From Gammaproteobacteria bacterium RIFCSPLOWO2_02_FULL_56_15 (lineage in GTDB: Bacteria > Pseudomonadota > Gammaproteobacteria > Eutrophobiales > Eutrophobiaceae), in the NCBI GenBank assembly GCA_001801825.1, contig MGYR01000171.1, positions 1 through 15,224 on the forward strand: DNA of 15,224 bases, written 5' to 3'. The notes below the pieces were generated by a model. It searched no databases. It saw only the letters and a list, made by a program, of their open reading frames with translations, and was not told where the DNA came from. Positions 1 through 7,319 of this stretch are shown here, one piece after another. The first letter of the stretch is position 1. Each line of letters starts with the position of its first letter. The position numbers and the translations under genes were made by a program.

Positions 1-61
1 GCCCCGTCGATCAGTAAGTAATAAAGCTGCTTTTAATGAAGAATTATTCTGGCACATCGAG

Positions 62-88
62 AATAACAAGGCATTCGCCAACAATGCC
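62..88 (-). terminator. Possible intrinsic terminator after the merR-like gene
   Basis: On the minus strand a 6-bp stem GGCATT/AATGCC (positions 70-75 and 83-88) with a 7-nt loop is followed by TTGTTATT, about 40 nt downstream of the merR-like stop codon. The position suits the end of the long minus-strand operon. The stem is short and the T-tract is interrupted, so this is a moderate call. The rest of positions 1-125 shows no gene or tRNA that I can support. Confidence 0.4.
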
Positions 89-125
89 ATAGTTTAGGAC
101 TACACACTGAATATAATGCTCTTGA

Positions 126-482
126 TTATCTCCTGAGAATATCCAGAATCTCCTCAAGTTCCGAACGCAACTGACGGATTATCTGTTGACTCTGGTTGGA
201 ATCATCCCTGGCCTCGGTACCTGATAACCTCTGCCTGGCACCACCAATCGTGAAACCCTCTTCGTACAGAAGGCTTCTGATCTGCCGAATCAGGATGACA
301 TCATGGCGTTGATAGTATCGACGGTTACCGCGTCTCTTCAGAGGTTTAAGCTGTGGAAATTCCTGTTCCCAGTAGCGCAAAACATGCGGCTTCACCGAGC
401 ATAAACCACTGACTTCCCCGATGGTAAAATAGCGTTTACCCGGGATCGCGGGTAGTTCACTATTGTTGGATGCTTCCAGCAT
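126..482 (-). CDS. MerR-family transcriptional regulator (ihfA-linked type)
   Basis: A 118-residue protein with an N-terminal MerR winged helix-turn-helix. The segment KRYFTIGEVSGLC (about residues 16-28) is the first recognition region, followed by VLRYWEQEFPQLKP and RRGNRRYYQRHDV, the typical MerR helix and wing, then a short C-terminal helix likely used for dimerisation. There is no cysteine-rich metal-binding tail and no effector domain, so the signal sensed is unknown. Genes of this type commonly sit directly after ihfA in gammaproteobacteria such as Pseudomonas. The ATG lies inside the end of ihfA, a 23-nt overlap in a different frame, which suggests co-transcription and translational coupling. 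The Shine-Dalgarno sequence is weak (AAGAG about 10 nt upstream). Family assignment is secure; target genes are not known. Confidence 0.9.
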   Translation of the reverse strand: MLEASNNSELPAIPGKRYFTIGEVSGLCSVKPHVLRYWEQEFPQLKPLKRRGNRRYYQRHDVILIRQIRSLLYEEGFTIGGARQRLSGTEARDDSNQSQQIIRQLRSELEEILDILRR

Positions 483-765
483 AGGCTTCTACTCTTGCTT
501 TTAGTTTTTGACCTGGGCGGAATGTCACTACTCTGCGCGCACAGATGGGGATCTCTTCCCCCGTTTTAGGATTGCGTCCAGGTCGTTGGTTCTTGTTTCT
601 GAGGTCAAAATTGCCAAACCCAGATAACTTCACCTGGCTACCCGATTCAAGTGCCGAACGCACTTCTTCGAAAAACATTTCGACGATTTCTTTCGCTTCG
701 CGTTTGTTCAATCCCAGTTCTTCATAGAGCCTTTCAGCCATATCCGCTTTCGTAAGTGCTCCCAT
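460..765 (-). CDS. ihfA: Integration host factor subunit alpha
   Basis: This 101-residue protein is the alpha subunit of IHF, a heterodimeric nucleoid protein that bends DNA sharply at specific sites and assists recombination, replication and transcription. It begins MGALTKADMAERLYEELGLN, typical of IhfA, and keeps the beta-arm signature GRNPKTGEEIPI with the proline (residue 66) expected to intercalate at the DNA kink. Length matches the family (about 99-101). The ATG follows a GAGAG ribosome-binding site inside the end of pheT, and only 3 nt separate the pheT stop from it. The pheS-pheT-ihfA arrangement is the same as in E. coli, where ihfA can be transcribed with pheST. The 3' end overlaps the merR-like start. 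Confidence 0.97.
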   Translation of the reverse strand: MGALTKADMAERLYEELGLNKREAKEIVEMFFEEVRSALESGSQVKLSGFGNFDLRNKNQRPGRNPKTGEEIPICARRVVTFRPGQKLKARVEAYAGSIQQ

Positions 766-768
766 AAT

Positions 769-3138
769 TTATTCTCTCAATGTTGCTCCGAATTCTGTAT
801 TGAGTGCAGACAAGACTTTGTCGAGCAGTTCCTCAACCATCCCGTCTGTAAGAGTGCTAGAAGTTCCTTGAAAGGTCAAGCCCAAAGCTAGACTTTTTTT
901 CCCAATATCAATGCCTTCGCCCTGATATACATCAAACAACTCTAGGTTTTCCAATAGATCTGAGGCCTGGTTTTGTACACATTTTGCAATATTTTCGTAG
1001 TTAATGCCTTCATCAAGAACTACAGCCAAGTCTCTTCGTATTGACGGGTATTTGGAGATCTTTACGTATTTTATGGGTCTTATTGCAGGAAGATTCAACA
1101 ATTCTAATTCAAACGCATAGACATCACTCGGAATCCCCAACTGCTTCAAGATTCCGGGATGAATGGACCCTATTGATCCAATATACTGATTATTAATGAA
1201 TATTTCCGCTGAACGTCCTGGATGCAAGGCTTGATGTGTACTTTGCTTATATTGCAGTTCATTGGTTGGAATGAATGCAGCAATAATGGCCTCCAAATCG
1301 GTTTTCATATCATAGAAATTACTTGATATATTATTTTTATCCAATTGTTTAGGATAGATATTACCATATGAGATTCCGGCTATGACTAATCTCTGTTCGA
1401 GATTGGGATTCATTTTGAATATCCGCCCTACCTCAAACAGTCGTACCCTACTCTGTTGTCGTTTTATGTTGTGAGCTAATGCCATCAGAAGTCCAGGCCA
1501 GAGACTTTGACGCATCTCACCCAGTTCAGAGGAAATAGGATTGGAAAGCCTGATGCTTGAAACAGCACTTGAAAACAAGTTTTGCACTGTACCATCAATA
1601 AAACTATAGCTAATTGCCTCCTGGTAACCATGAGACACAAGTACCTGTTTGATTTGTTTAAACTCCAGCTTCGAAGAACTCTGTGTGATACGTAAATTGG
1701 CCGGAATACCGGTGCTGGGTATGGCTTCATAACTGTTAATTCGTGCAATTTCCTCTATCAGATCAACCTCAATGTTGATATCGAAGCGGAAGGGTGGCGG
1801 TCGCACTTGCCATCCCGCCGGATCCGCTATCACAAACATTTTCAGGCTATTCAGGATTTCTGTACATTTTTCAGGGTTAATTCGTGTTCCGAGTACCTGT
1901 TCAAGACGCGATGCCCTGAGCCTGATCGGCTTCCGTGAGGGAAGATGTTCCGTCTCACAGGCATGGGTCACTGGCCCAGCCTTACCCCCACAGTAGTTTA
2001 GGATCAACTCGGTTGCCCGGTTCATCGCTATCTGTTGTAGCGTAAAGTCAACTCCCCGTTCATAACGGTGTGAAGAGTCCGTGTGCAAATTGTATTGCCT
2101 TGACCTGCCCTGAATGGCATCCGGAGAAAAATATGCGCTTTCAAGGAATATGTCCGTGGTCGCCATACTGACCGCGGTCTTCTGTCCGCCCATGATTCCT
2201 GCCATGGCTATCGGGCCGGATGCATCAGTGATGACCAGTGTATTGGTGGCCAGTCGACAATCTTGGCCATCAAGCAACTCCAACCGTTCTCCTTCCCTGG
2301 CCAGACGCACGCAAATTCCTCCAGTGAGCAAAGAATGATCAAAGGCGTGCATTGGCTGCCCCAATTCCAGCAAGATGTAATTGGTAAGGTCGACAACGAT
2401 GTTAATACATCGAAGCCCGGAGCGTCTCAAACGTTCTATTATCCAATCTGGTGTCTTACGTTGAATATCAATGCCACGGATCACCCGACCAAGGTAGCGC
2501 GGACAGGCGGCAGGCACCTCCAGTTCTACTGCTCTTGAATCTGTTAATTCGGGTGCAGTCTCTCGCAGCGCCGGTGGGTTGATCTGCATACGATTTAATA
2601 CACCAACCTCTCTGGCTATACCGAGGATTCCCAGGCAATCACCCCGGTTCGGTGTCAGGGAAAGCTCAATGATTTCATCCTCCAGGCAAAGATATTCCTC
2701 CAGTGATACTCCAACATTGGCATCCTGGTCCAGTTCGAGGAGGCATTCTGAGTCCTCGTTCAATCCCAGTTCGGCTCCGCTGCACAGCATACCTTCGGAA
2801 ACTTGACCCTTAATCTCAGACGAGCTGATCCTATTTCCTCCAGGCAGTACCGCCCCCGGAAGGGCTAACGCGTAACAGGCACCCGAGCGTATTTCTGGTG
2901 CGCCGCTGACAACGCTGAAAATGTGATCCCCTGCTAGTAGCGAGCAAATGCGCAATGCAGGTTCGGAAGGGTGGTTTGTAATACCTGCAACACGGGAGAC
3001 GACCACCCGGTTTAATCCGGTACAGTAATTGTCCACTGCTTCAACTTCCAGACCCGCCATGGTCAGTTGACTGGCCAATTCATGTGTGTTTAACGGTGGA
3101 TTTACCCATTCCCGTAACCACTGGACACTGAATTTCAT
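769..3138 (-). CDS. pheT: Phenylalanine--tRNA ligase beta subunit
   Basis: PheT (789 residues; the E. coli protein is 795) forms the alpha2-beta2 phenylalanyl-tRNA synthetase with PheS. Domains appear in the expected order: N-terminal MKFSVQWLREWV, a tRNA-binding EMAP-like domain (about 40-150), the B3/B4 editing region with VVDLTNYILLELGQPMHAFD (about 250-270), the B5 region, a catalytic-like core, and a C-terminal ferredoxin-fold anticodon-binding domain (about 690-789) containing SKYPSIRRDLAVVL. The ATG is preceded only by a weak GGA and an A-rich stretch; it lies 54 nt after pheS. Base composition changes within the gene: positions 1141-1440 (C-terminal half) are about 37% GC by hand count, while 2701-2820 (N-terminal half) are about 52%. 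The reading frame is intact and the family motifs are conserved, so it looks functional. Confidence 0.97.
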   Translation of the reverse strand: MKFSVQWLREWVNPPLNTHELASQLTMAGLEVEAVDNYCTGLNRVVVSRVAGITNHPSEPALRICSLLAGDHIFSVVSGAPEIRSGACYALALPGAVLPGGNRISSSEIKGQVSEGMLCSGAELGLNEDSECLLELDQDANVGVSLEEYLCLEDEIIELSLTPNRGDCLGILGIAREVGVLNRMQINPPALRETAPELTDSRAVELEVPAACPRYLGRVIRGIDIQRKTPDWIIERLRRSGLRCINIVVDLTNYILLELGQPMHAFDHSLLTGGICVRLAREGERLELLDGQDCRLATNTLVITDASGPIAMAGIMGGQKTAVSMATTDIFLESAYFSPDAIQGRSRQYNLHTDSSHRYERGVDFTLQQIAMNRATELILNYCGGKAGPVTHACETEHLPSRKPIRLRASRLEQVLGTRINPEKCTEILNSLKMFVIADPAGWQVRPPPFRFDINIEVDLIEEIARINSYEAIPSTGIPANLRITQSSSKLEFKQIKQVLVSHGYQEAISYSFIDGTVQNLFSSAVSSIRLSNPISSELGEMRQSLWPGLLMALAHNIKRQQSRVRLFEVGRIFKMNPNLEQRLVIAGISYGNIYPKQLDKNNISSNFYDMKTDLEAIIAAFIPTNELQYKQSTHQALHPGRSAEIFINNQYIGSIGSIHPGILKQLGIPSDVYAFELELLNLPAIRPIKYVKISKYPSIRRDLAVVLDEGINYENIAKCVQNQASDLLENLELFDVYQGEGIDIGKKSLALGLTFQGTSSTLTDGMVEELLDKVLSALNTEFGATLRE

Positions 3139-3192
3139 TTTGTTTGTTCCGAAGTTGTTTTCACCTGCCTGAATAGCAGGGGTAAGTCTGGA

Positions 3193-4173
3193 TCAGTTGA
3201 ATTGTTTTAGGAAGCGCAGGTCATTTTCGAAGAATATCCTGAGGTCATCGATCCCGTATTTCAGCATAGCGAGCCTTTCAACCCCCATGCCGAAGGCAAA
3301 TCCAGTGTATTTCTCGCTGTCAATACCGGTATTTTCCAATACTTTCGGATGTACCATGCCACATCCCAGGATCTCCAGCCAGCCATTGTCACCCATTATA
3401 TCCACTTCAGCAGAAGGTTCAGTAAAAGGGAAATAGGAAGGCCTGAAACGTACTTGCACATTACGCCCAAAGAATCTATGGATGAAGTCCTCAAGGAGAC
3501 CCTTTAGCTGCGCTAGGCTGACATTTTCATCCACCAGTAAACCTTCCACTTGATGAAACATAGGTGTATGGGTCATATCCGAATCACATCGATAAACCCT
3601 GCCTGGTGCGATAATCTTTATAGGCGGTTTGCGTTGGTGCATGACCCGGACCTGTACCGAGGATGTGTGGGTTCTCAATAACAGACCGTTCTCAAAATAG
3701 AAGGTGTCATGCATGGCCCTGGCCGGATGGTTTGCCGGGATATTCAGGGCTTCAAAATTATGGTAGTCATCCTCGATTTCCGGTCCGTCTACTACTTCGA
3801 ACCCAACCTGTGCAAGGAGATCTTCTATTTCCATGGAAATTAGAGTCAGCGGATGGAGCCCCCCTGAAATCTGTCCTTTGCCCGGCAGCGTGAGATCCAG
3901 CCGTTCACTGGTAAGCCGCTCCTGCAGCTGTTTCTGTTCCAGCACGTTACGCCTGCGAATGACACCCTGAAGAAACATGTCTTTTGCATAATTGATAGCC
4001 TTACCGGCGGCTGGCCGTTCAGCCACTGGCAGTGTGCCAAGCTGTTTGAGCTGCGCGGTGAGCCGGCCTTTCCTGCCAAGATATTGAATCCGCACCTGGT
4101 CTAGTACCAGGAGATCCATGCATGATTCGACTTCCTGCAGAGCAGTATCCAGAAGTTGTTCGAGTTCTTTCAT
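3193..4173 (-). CDS. pheS: Phenylalanine--tRNA ligase alpha subunit
   Basis: PheS (326 residues; E. coli 327) is the catalytic class II subunit that activates phenylalanine and transfers it to tRNA-Phe. Visible features are an N-terminal coiled-coil region that contacts tRNA (about 1-100), GPEIEDDYHNFEALNIP and HPARAMHDTFYF of the catalytic domain, motif 2 FRPSYFPFTEPSAEVDI, and motif 3 GFAFGMGVERLAMLKYGI near the C-terminus. The ATG at 4173 gives family length, and an in-frame TAG lies two codons upstream. The only purine-rich sequence before the start is AGGGA directly touching the ATG, too close for a normal Shine-Dalgarno. That segment is complementary to an arm of the upstream terminator hairpin, so expression may be controlled by RNA folding. 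Confidence 0.97.
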   Translation of the reverse strand: MKELEQLLDTALQEVESCMDLLVLDQVRIQYLGRKGRLTAQLKQLGTLPVAERPAAGKAINYAKDMFLQGVIRRRNVLEQKQLQERLTSERLDLTLPGKGQISGGLHPLTLISMEIEDLLAQVGFEVVDGPEIEDDYHNFEALNIPANHPARAMHDTFYFENGLLLRTHTSSVQVRVMHQRKPPIKIIAPGRVYRCDSDMTHTPMFHQVEGLLVDENVSLAQLKGLLEDFIHRFFGRNVQVRFRPSYFPFTEPSAEVDIMGDNGWLEILGCGMVHPKVLENTGIDSEKYTGFAFGMGVERLAMLKYGIDDLRIFFENDLRFLKQFN

Positions 4174-4198
4174 TCCCTATATGCTGAGTTCACAGAAC

Positions 4199-4227
4199 AA
4201 AAAAGGGAATGGTAGAGACCATTCCCC
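4199..4227 (-). terminator. Intrinsic terminator/attenuator between rplT and pheS
   Basis: Read on the minus strand, GGGAATGG (4219-4226) pairs perfectly with CCATTCCC (4205-4212) around a 6-nt loop, and six T residues follow (4204-4199). This is a textbook intrinsic terminator only 25 nt before the pheS start and 28 nt after the rplT stop. As pheS and pheT are essential and no clear promoter fits between it and pheS, it probably acts as an attenuator allowing partial or regulated readthrough. In E. coli pheST is controlled by attenuation through the pheM leader peptide at the same genomic place. No such leader peptide is visible here. Confidence 0.85.
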
Positions 4228-4253
4228 GGCAAATCTGAAGCAAATATTGCGAA

Positions 4254-4613
4254 TCAGTTTGCGAGCGAGGACTTGGCCTGCGCTGCAAGTTGGGCAAAGG
4301 CTTGTTTGTCCCTTACAGCCAGATCAGCTAACACTTTGCGGTCGATCTCAATTTCGGATCGACTCAAGCCGTTGATAAAGCGACTATAGGACAGGCCATG
4401 TTCCCGGATCGCGGCATTGATGCGGGCAATCCACAGGGCCCGGAACTGTCGTTTCTTCTGGCGTCGGTCACGATAGGCATATTGTCCTGCCTTGGTGACT
4501 GCCTGGGTCGCCACACGGAATACATTATTCCTGCGCCCCCTGTATCCCTTTGCCCGGGAAATTACCGATTTGTGCCTTGCATGGGCAGTGACACCGCGCT
4601 TTACTCTTGCCAT
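4254..4613 (-). CDS. rplT: 50S ribosomal protein L20
   Basis: L20 (119 residues; E. coli 118) is an early-binding large-subunit protein needed for 23S rRNA folding. The highly basic N-terminus MARVKRGVTAHARHKSVI, followed by AKGYRGRRNNVFRVATQAV, forms the long rRNA-penetrating extension. The globular C-terminus contains LWIARINAAIREHGLSYSRF. The ATG is preceded by GAGG about 8 nt upstream and lies 15 nt after rpmI, so the two are co-transcribed. In E. coli L20 also represses its own operon by binding mRNA upstream of rpmI. I did not attempt to model such an operator here. Confidence 0.98.
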   Translation of the reverse strand: MARVKRGVTAHARHKSVISRAKGYRGRRNNVFRVATQAVTKAGQYAYRDRRQKKRQFRALWIARINAAIREHGLSYSRFINGLSRSEIEIDRKVLADLAVRDKQAFAQLAAQAKSSLAN

Positions 4614-4628
4614 CGTGAAACCTCGTGT

Positions 4629-4826
4629 TTATAGATACGGAACCAGTCTGGCAATCGCCCGCTGGTCATTGTCATGTACCGCAGTGATGTTCCGCAGTTG
4701 ACGTTTGCGCTTGCTGCTTTTCTTGGTCAGGATATGGCTGCGGTGCGACTGCCGGTGCTGGAACTTACCGGAAGCGGATTTAGAGAACCGTTTGGCCGCT
4801 CCCCTGTTCGTCTTCATTTTAGGCAT
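4629..4826 (-). CDS. rpmI: 50S ribosomal protein L35
   Basis: L35 (65 residues, the usual length) is a small basic large-subunit protein. It begins MPKMKTNRGAAKRFSKSASG and continues with the conserved HILTKKSSKRKRQLRN, and it ends in VPYL. A GGAG ribosome-binding site lies 7 nt before the ATG in the 26-nt gap after infC. The infC-rpmI-rplT order is near universal in bacteria and implies a single transcript. Confidence 0.98.
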   Translation of the reverse strand: MPKMKTNRGAAKRFSKSASGKFQHRQSHRSHILTKKSSKRKRQLRNITAVHDNDQRAIARLVPYL

Positions 4827-4852
4827 TCAATTTCTCCATACTTCCCTTAACA

Positions 4853-5368
4853 TTATTTTTTAGGCGCCATGATCATGACCATCTGCCGTCCTTCCATTTT
4901 CGGGAATTGTTCGATGAGCCCATAATCCTGGAGGTTTTCCTTGATTCGGTCCAGCATCTTACCACCGATCTCCGGGTGAGCCATCTCGCGCCCGCGAAAT
5001 CTGAGAGTCACTTTCACCTTATCGCCATTAGTCAAAAACCGGATGAGATTCCTCAGCTTGACCTGATAATCACCTTCTTCGGTGCCTGGTCTGAACTTAA
5101 TCTCCTTGACATGGATCTGCTTCTGTTTCCTCTTGGCCGCATGCTTTTTTTTGCTCTGCTCAAAAAGAAATTTGCCATAATCCATAATCCGGCAAACCGG
5201 GGGGTTTGAATTAGGAGCGATCTCCACCAAATCCAGTTCTGCCTCTACAGCCTTGATCTGGGCTGTCGCGATCGGCACAACTCCGATCTGTTCTCCGTCT
5301 GAACCAATCAGGCGGACGCTCGGGACGGTGATCTCCTCATTCAAACGGTTCGTCTTTTCAGCGACTAT
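4853..5368 (-). CDS. infC: Translation initiation factor IF-3, probable AUA start
   Basis: IF-3 binds the 30S subunit, prevents premature 50S joining and rejects initiation at non-canonical start codons. Seen: an N-terminal domain (VRLIGSDGEQIGVV, PVCRIMDYGKFLFEQ), a lysine-rich linker (KKHAAKRKQKQ) and the C-terminal domain (VKEIKFRPGTEEGDYQVKL, LRFRGREMAHPEIG, EGRQMVMIMAPKK). No ATG, GTG or well-placed TTG opens this frame. The first common alternative codon is TTG at 5344, which has no Shine-Dalgarno and would remove the conserved EKTNRLNEEI start. I place the start at ATA (5366-5368), 7 nt after a perfect GGAGGT (5376-5381), giving 171 residues beginning (M)VAEKTNRLNEEI. E. coli infC uses AUU and IF-3 represses its own translation through it, so an AUA start fits the same logic. 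The upstream thrS stop codon is in the same frame, 3 nt away. Confidence 0.95.
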   Translation of the reverse strand: MVAEKTNRLNEEITVPSVRLIGSDGEQIGVVPIATAQIKAVEAELDLVEIAPNSNPPVCRIMDYGKFLFEQSKKKHAAKRKQKQIHVKEIKFRPGTEEGDYQVKLRNLIRFLTNGDKVKVTLRFRGREMAHPEIGGKMLDRIKENLQDYGLIEQFPKMEGRQMVMIMAPKK

Positions 5369-5371
5369 ATT

Positions 5372-7297
5372 CTATACCTCCAAAATATTACGACCGCGGC
5401 ACGCGATATCTGACTTTAGACGATCCGAGAAGTCCTGAATGGTCATGGCACCCAGATCGTCGCCAGCACGCGTACGCACGGCCAGGACGTTTAGCTCTAC
5501 TTCACGCGCCCCTATGATGATCTGGTAGGGTACGCGCTGTATTGCGTGGTCACGAATTTTAAGGCCGATCGTCTCATTTCTCAAGTCAGTCTCGACCCTG
5601 AATCCCTGATTTTTCAATGTTTTTGCAATTATTTCTGTGTTTTCCACCTGTTTTTCGGTGATCGAGAGTACTACGGCCTGCACCGGGGCCAGCCAGGGCG
5701 GAAATGCCCCGGCATACTCCTCGATGAGAATACCTATGAAGCGCTCCAGCGAACCCAGGACAGCACGGTGCAACATCACCGGCACATCCTTTTCACTACG
5801 CTCATTAATATATTGTGCACCTAACCTGCCCGGCATGGAAAAATCCACTTGAATGGTTCCACACTGCCACACTCTTGCCAGCGAATCCTTCAACGAAAAC
5901 TCGATTTTGGGTCCGTAGAAGGCGCCTTCTCCGTGATTGTATGCCCAAGTGAGACCTTTTTCGTTCAGCGCGGTGGCAAGCGCGCGTTCCGCCTTGTCCC
6001 AGACCGCATCGCTGCCTACACGCTGTGTAGGACGTGTGGCCAGGCGAATGAGAATTTCGTTGAAGCCAAAGTCGGCATAAACCTCATAGAGCAGATCGAT
6101 GAATCGGGAGACCTCATCCTGTATCTGTTCCTCCGTACAAAAAATATGTGCGTCATCCTGGGTCATCGTCCTGACACGCATGAGTCCGTGCAATGCGCCG
6201 GATTGTTCATTGCGGTGGCAGCAACCGAATTCCGCCATCCGCAGGGGCAGGTCCCGATAACTCTTGAGGCCCTGGTTATAGATCTGGATATGGGCCGGAC
6301 AATTCATAGGCTTGATTGCGTATTCCCTGTTCTCTGAGCTGGTCATGAACATATCATGACTGAACTTGTCCATATGACCCGATTTCTCCCAGAGGATCCG
6401 ATCAATAACCTGCGGTGTATGGACCTCCTGGTAGGCATGGTGGCGCAATTTTTCCCGGATATATTCCTCGATCAACCGATAGACAGTCCAGCCACGCGCA
6501 TGCCAAAACGGCATACCGGGAGCTTCTTCCTGAAAATGGAACAAATCCAGTCGCCGTCCGAGCTTACGATGATCACGTTTCTCGGCTTCCTCCAAGCTCT
6601 TCAGGTAGCCATTCAGCGCTTTTTTATCCGCCCACGCGGTTCCGTAGATTCTCTGCAGCATTGCGTTTGCGGGATCCCCTCGCCAGTAGGCGCCCGCAAG
6701 TTTGGTGAGTTTGAATGCCTGCAACTTGCCTGTGCGTGGTATATGCGGCCCACGGCACAGGTCAATAAAATCACCCTGCCGGTAGAGTGTAATCTCCTCG
6801 TCTGCCGGGATGGTTTTGATAATCTCCGCCTTGTAAGATTCCCCCAAGCGTAGGAAGAACGCCACGGCATCATCCCGATCCTTGACCACTCTCTCCACCG
6901 GCAGGTCCATCGCCGCCAATTCAATCATCTGTTTTTCGATGGTTTCCAGATCCTCCGGAGTGAACGGTCGCTCGAAAGAAAAATCATAATAGAAGCCGTT
7001 TTCCACGACCGGTCCGATAGTCACCTGTGCGGTAGGAAATAATATCTTGACGGACTGTGCCAATAAGTGAGCACAGGAGTGACGGATGATTTCCAGACCC
7101 TCACTATCCTTGTCGGTGATAATCCTCAAGCTGGCATCCTCATGGATCATCCGAGTGGCATCGACCAGCCTGCCATTGACTTCCCCGGCTAGCGTGGCTT
7201 TCGCCAGACCGGGACCGATATCACGAGCGACATCCAGCACGGATACCGGATTTGGAAATACCCGTTGACTGCCGTCCGGCAGGGTGATGACTGGCAT
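5372..7297 (-). CDS. thrS: Threonine--tRNA ligase
   Basis: ThrRS (641 residues; E. coli 642) charges tRNA-Thr. Domains in order: TGS domain (1-60); editing domain with His73 and His77 (HSCAH) plus Cys181 and His185 (CRGPH), which hydrolyses Ser-tRNA-Thr; class II catalytic core with zinc ligands Cys333, His384 and His510; and the anticodon-binding domain (about 535-641). Motif 2 reads CHRNEQSGALHGLMRVRTMT. From memory most ThrRS have P rather than Q after RNE and GF rather than TM after RVR, so this is a slightly unusual version with catalytic residues kept. The ATG is preceded by AAGGAG with a 5-nt spacer. The leader contains a hairpin resembling a tRNA-Thr anticodon arm, suggesting translational autoregulation. 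It is followed immediately by infC. Confidence 0.98.
   Translation of the reverse strand: MPVITLPDGSQRVFPNPVSVLDVARDIGPGLAKATLAGEVNGRLVDATRMIHEDASLRIITDKDSEGLEIIRHSCAHLLAQSVKILFPTAQVTIGPVVENGFYYDFSFERPFTPEDLETIEKQMIELAAMDLPVERVVKDRDDAVAFFLRLGESYKAEIIKTIPADEEITLYRQGDFIDLCRGPHIPRTGKLQAFKLTKLAGAYWRGDPANAMLQRIYGTAWADKKALNGYLKSLEEAEKRDHRKLGRRLDLFHFQEEAPGMPFWHARGWTVYRLIEEYIREKLRHHAYQEVHTPQVIDRILWEKSGHMDKFSHDMFMTSSENREYAIKPMNCPAHIQIYNQGLKSYRDLPLRMAEFGCCHRNEQSGALHGLMRVRTMTQDDAHIFCTEEQIQDEVSRFIDLLYEVYADFGFNEILIRLATRPTQRVGSDAVWDKAERALATALNEKGLTWAYNHGEGAFYGPKIEFSLKDSLARVWQCGTIQVDFSMPGRLGAQYINERSEKDVPVMLHRAVLGSLERFIGILIEEYAGAFPPWLAPVQAVVLSITEKQVENTEIIAKTLKNQGFRVETDLRNETIGLKIRDHAIQRVPYQIIIGAREVELNVLAVRTRAGDDLGAMTIQDFSDRLKSDIACRGRNILEV
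5376..5381 (-). promoter_or_regulatory. Shine-Dalgarno that decides the infC start
   Basis: GGAGGT on the minus strand, embedded in the last codons of thrS. It sits 7 nt before ATA (5366-5368) and about 31 nt before the TTG at 5344. This spacing favours ATA as the true initiation codon. Confidence 0.8.
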
Positions 7298-7319
7298 GAT
7301 TGCTCCTTAATAATCAGTG

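Noticed and set aside
3159..3177. Hairpin CCTGC/GCAGG in the pheS-pheT gap
   Set aside because: It is a 5-bp stem without a T-tract; no evidence that it acts as terminator or processing site.
5849..6853. Two plus-strand reading frames of 162 and 165 codons
   Set aside because: Both are antisense to the thrS catalytic and editing domains and have no family resemblance.
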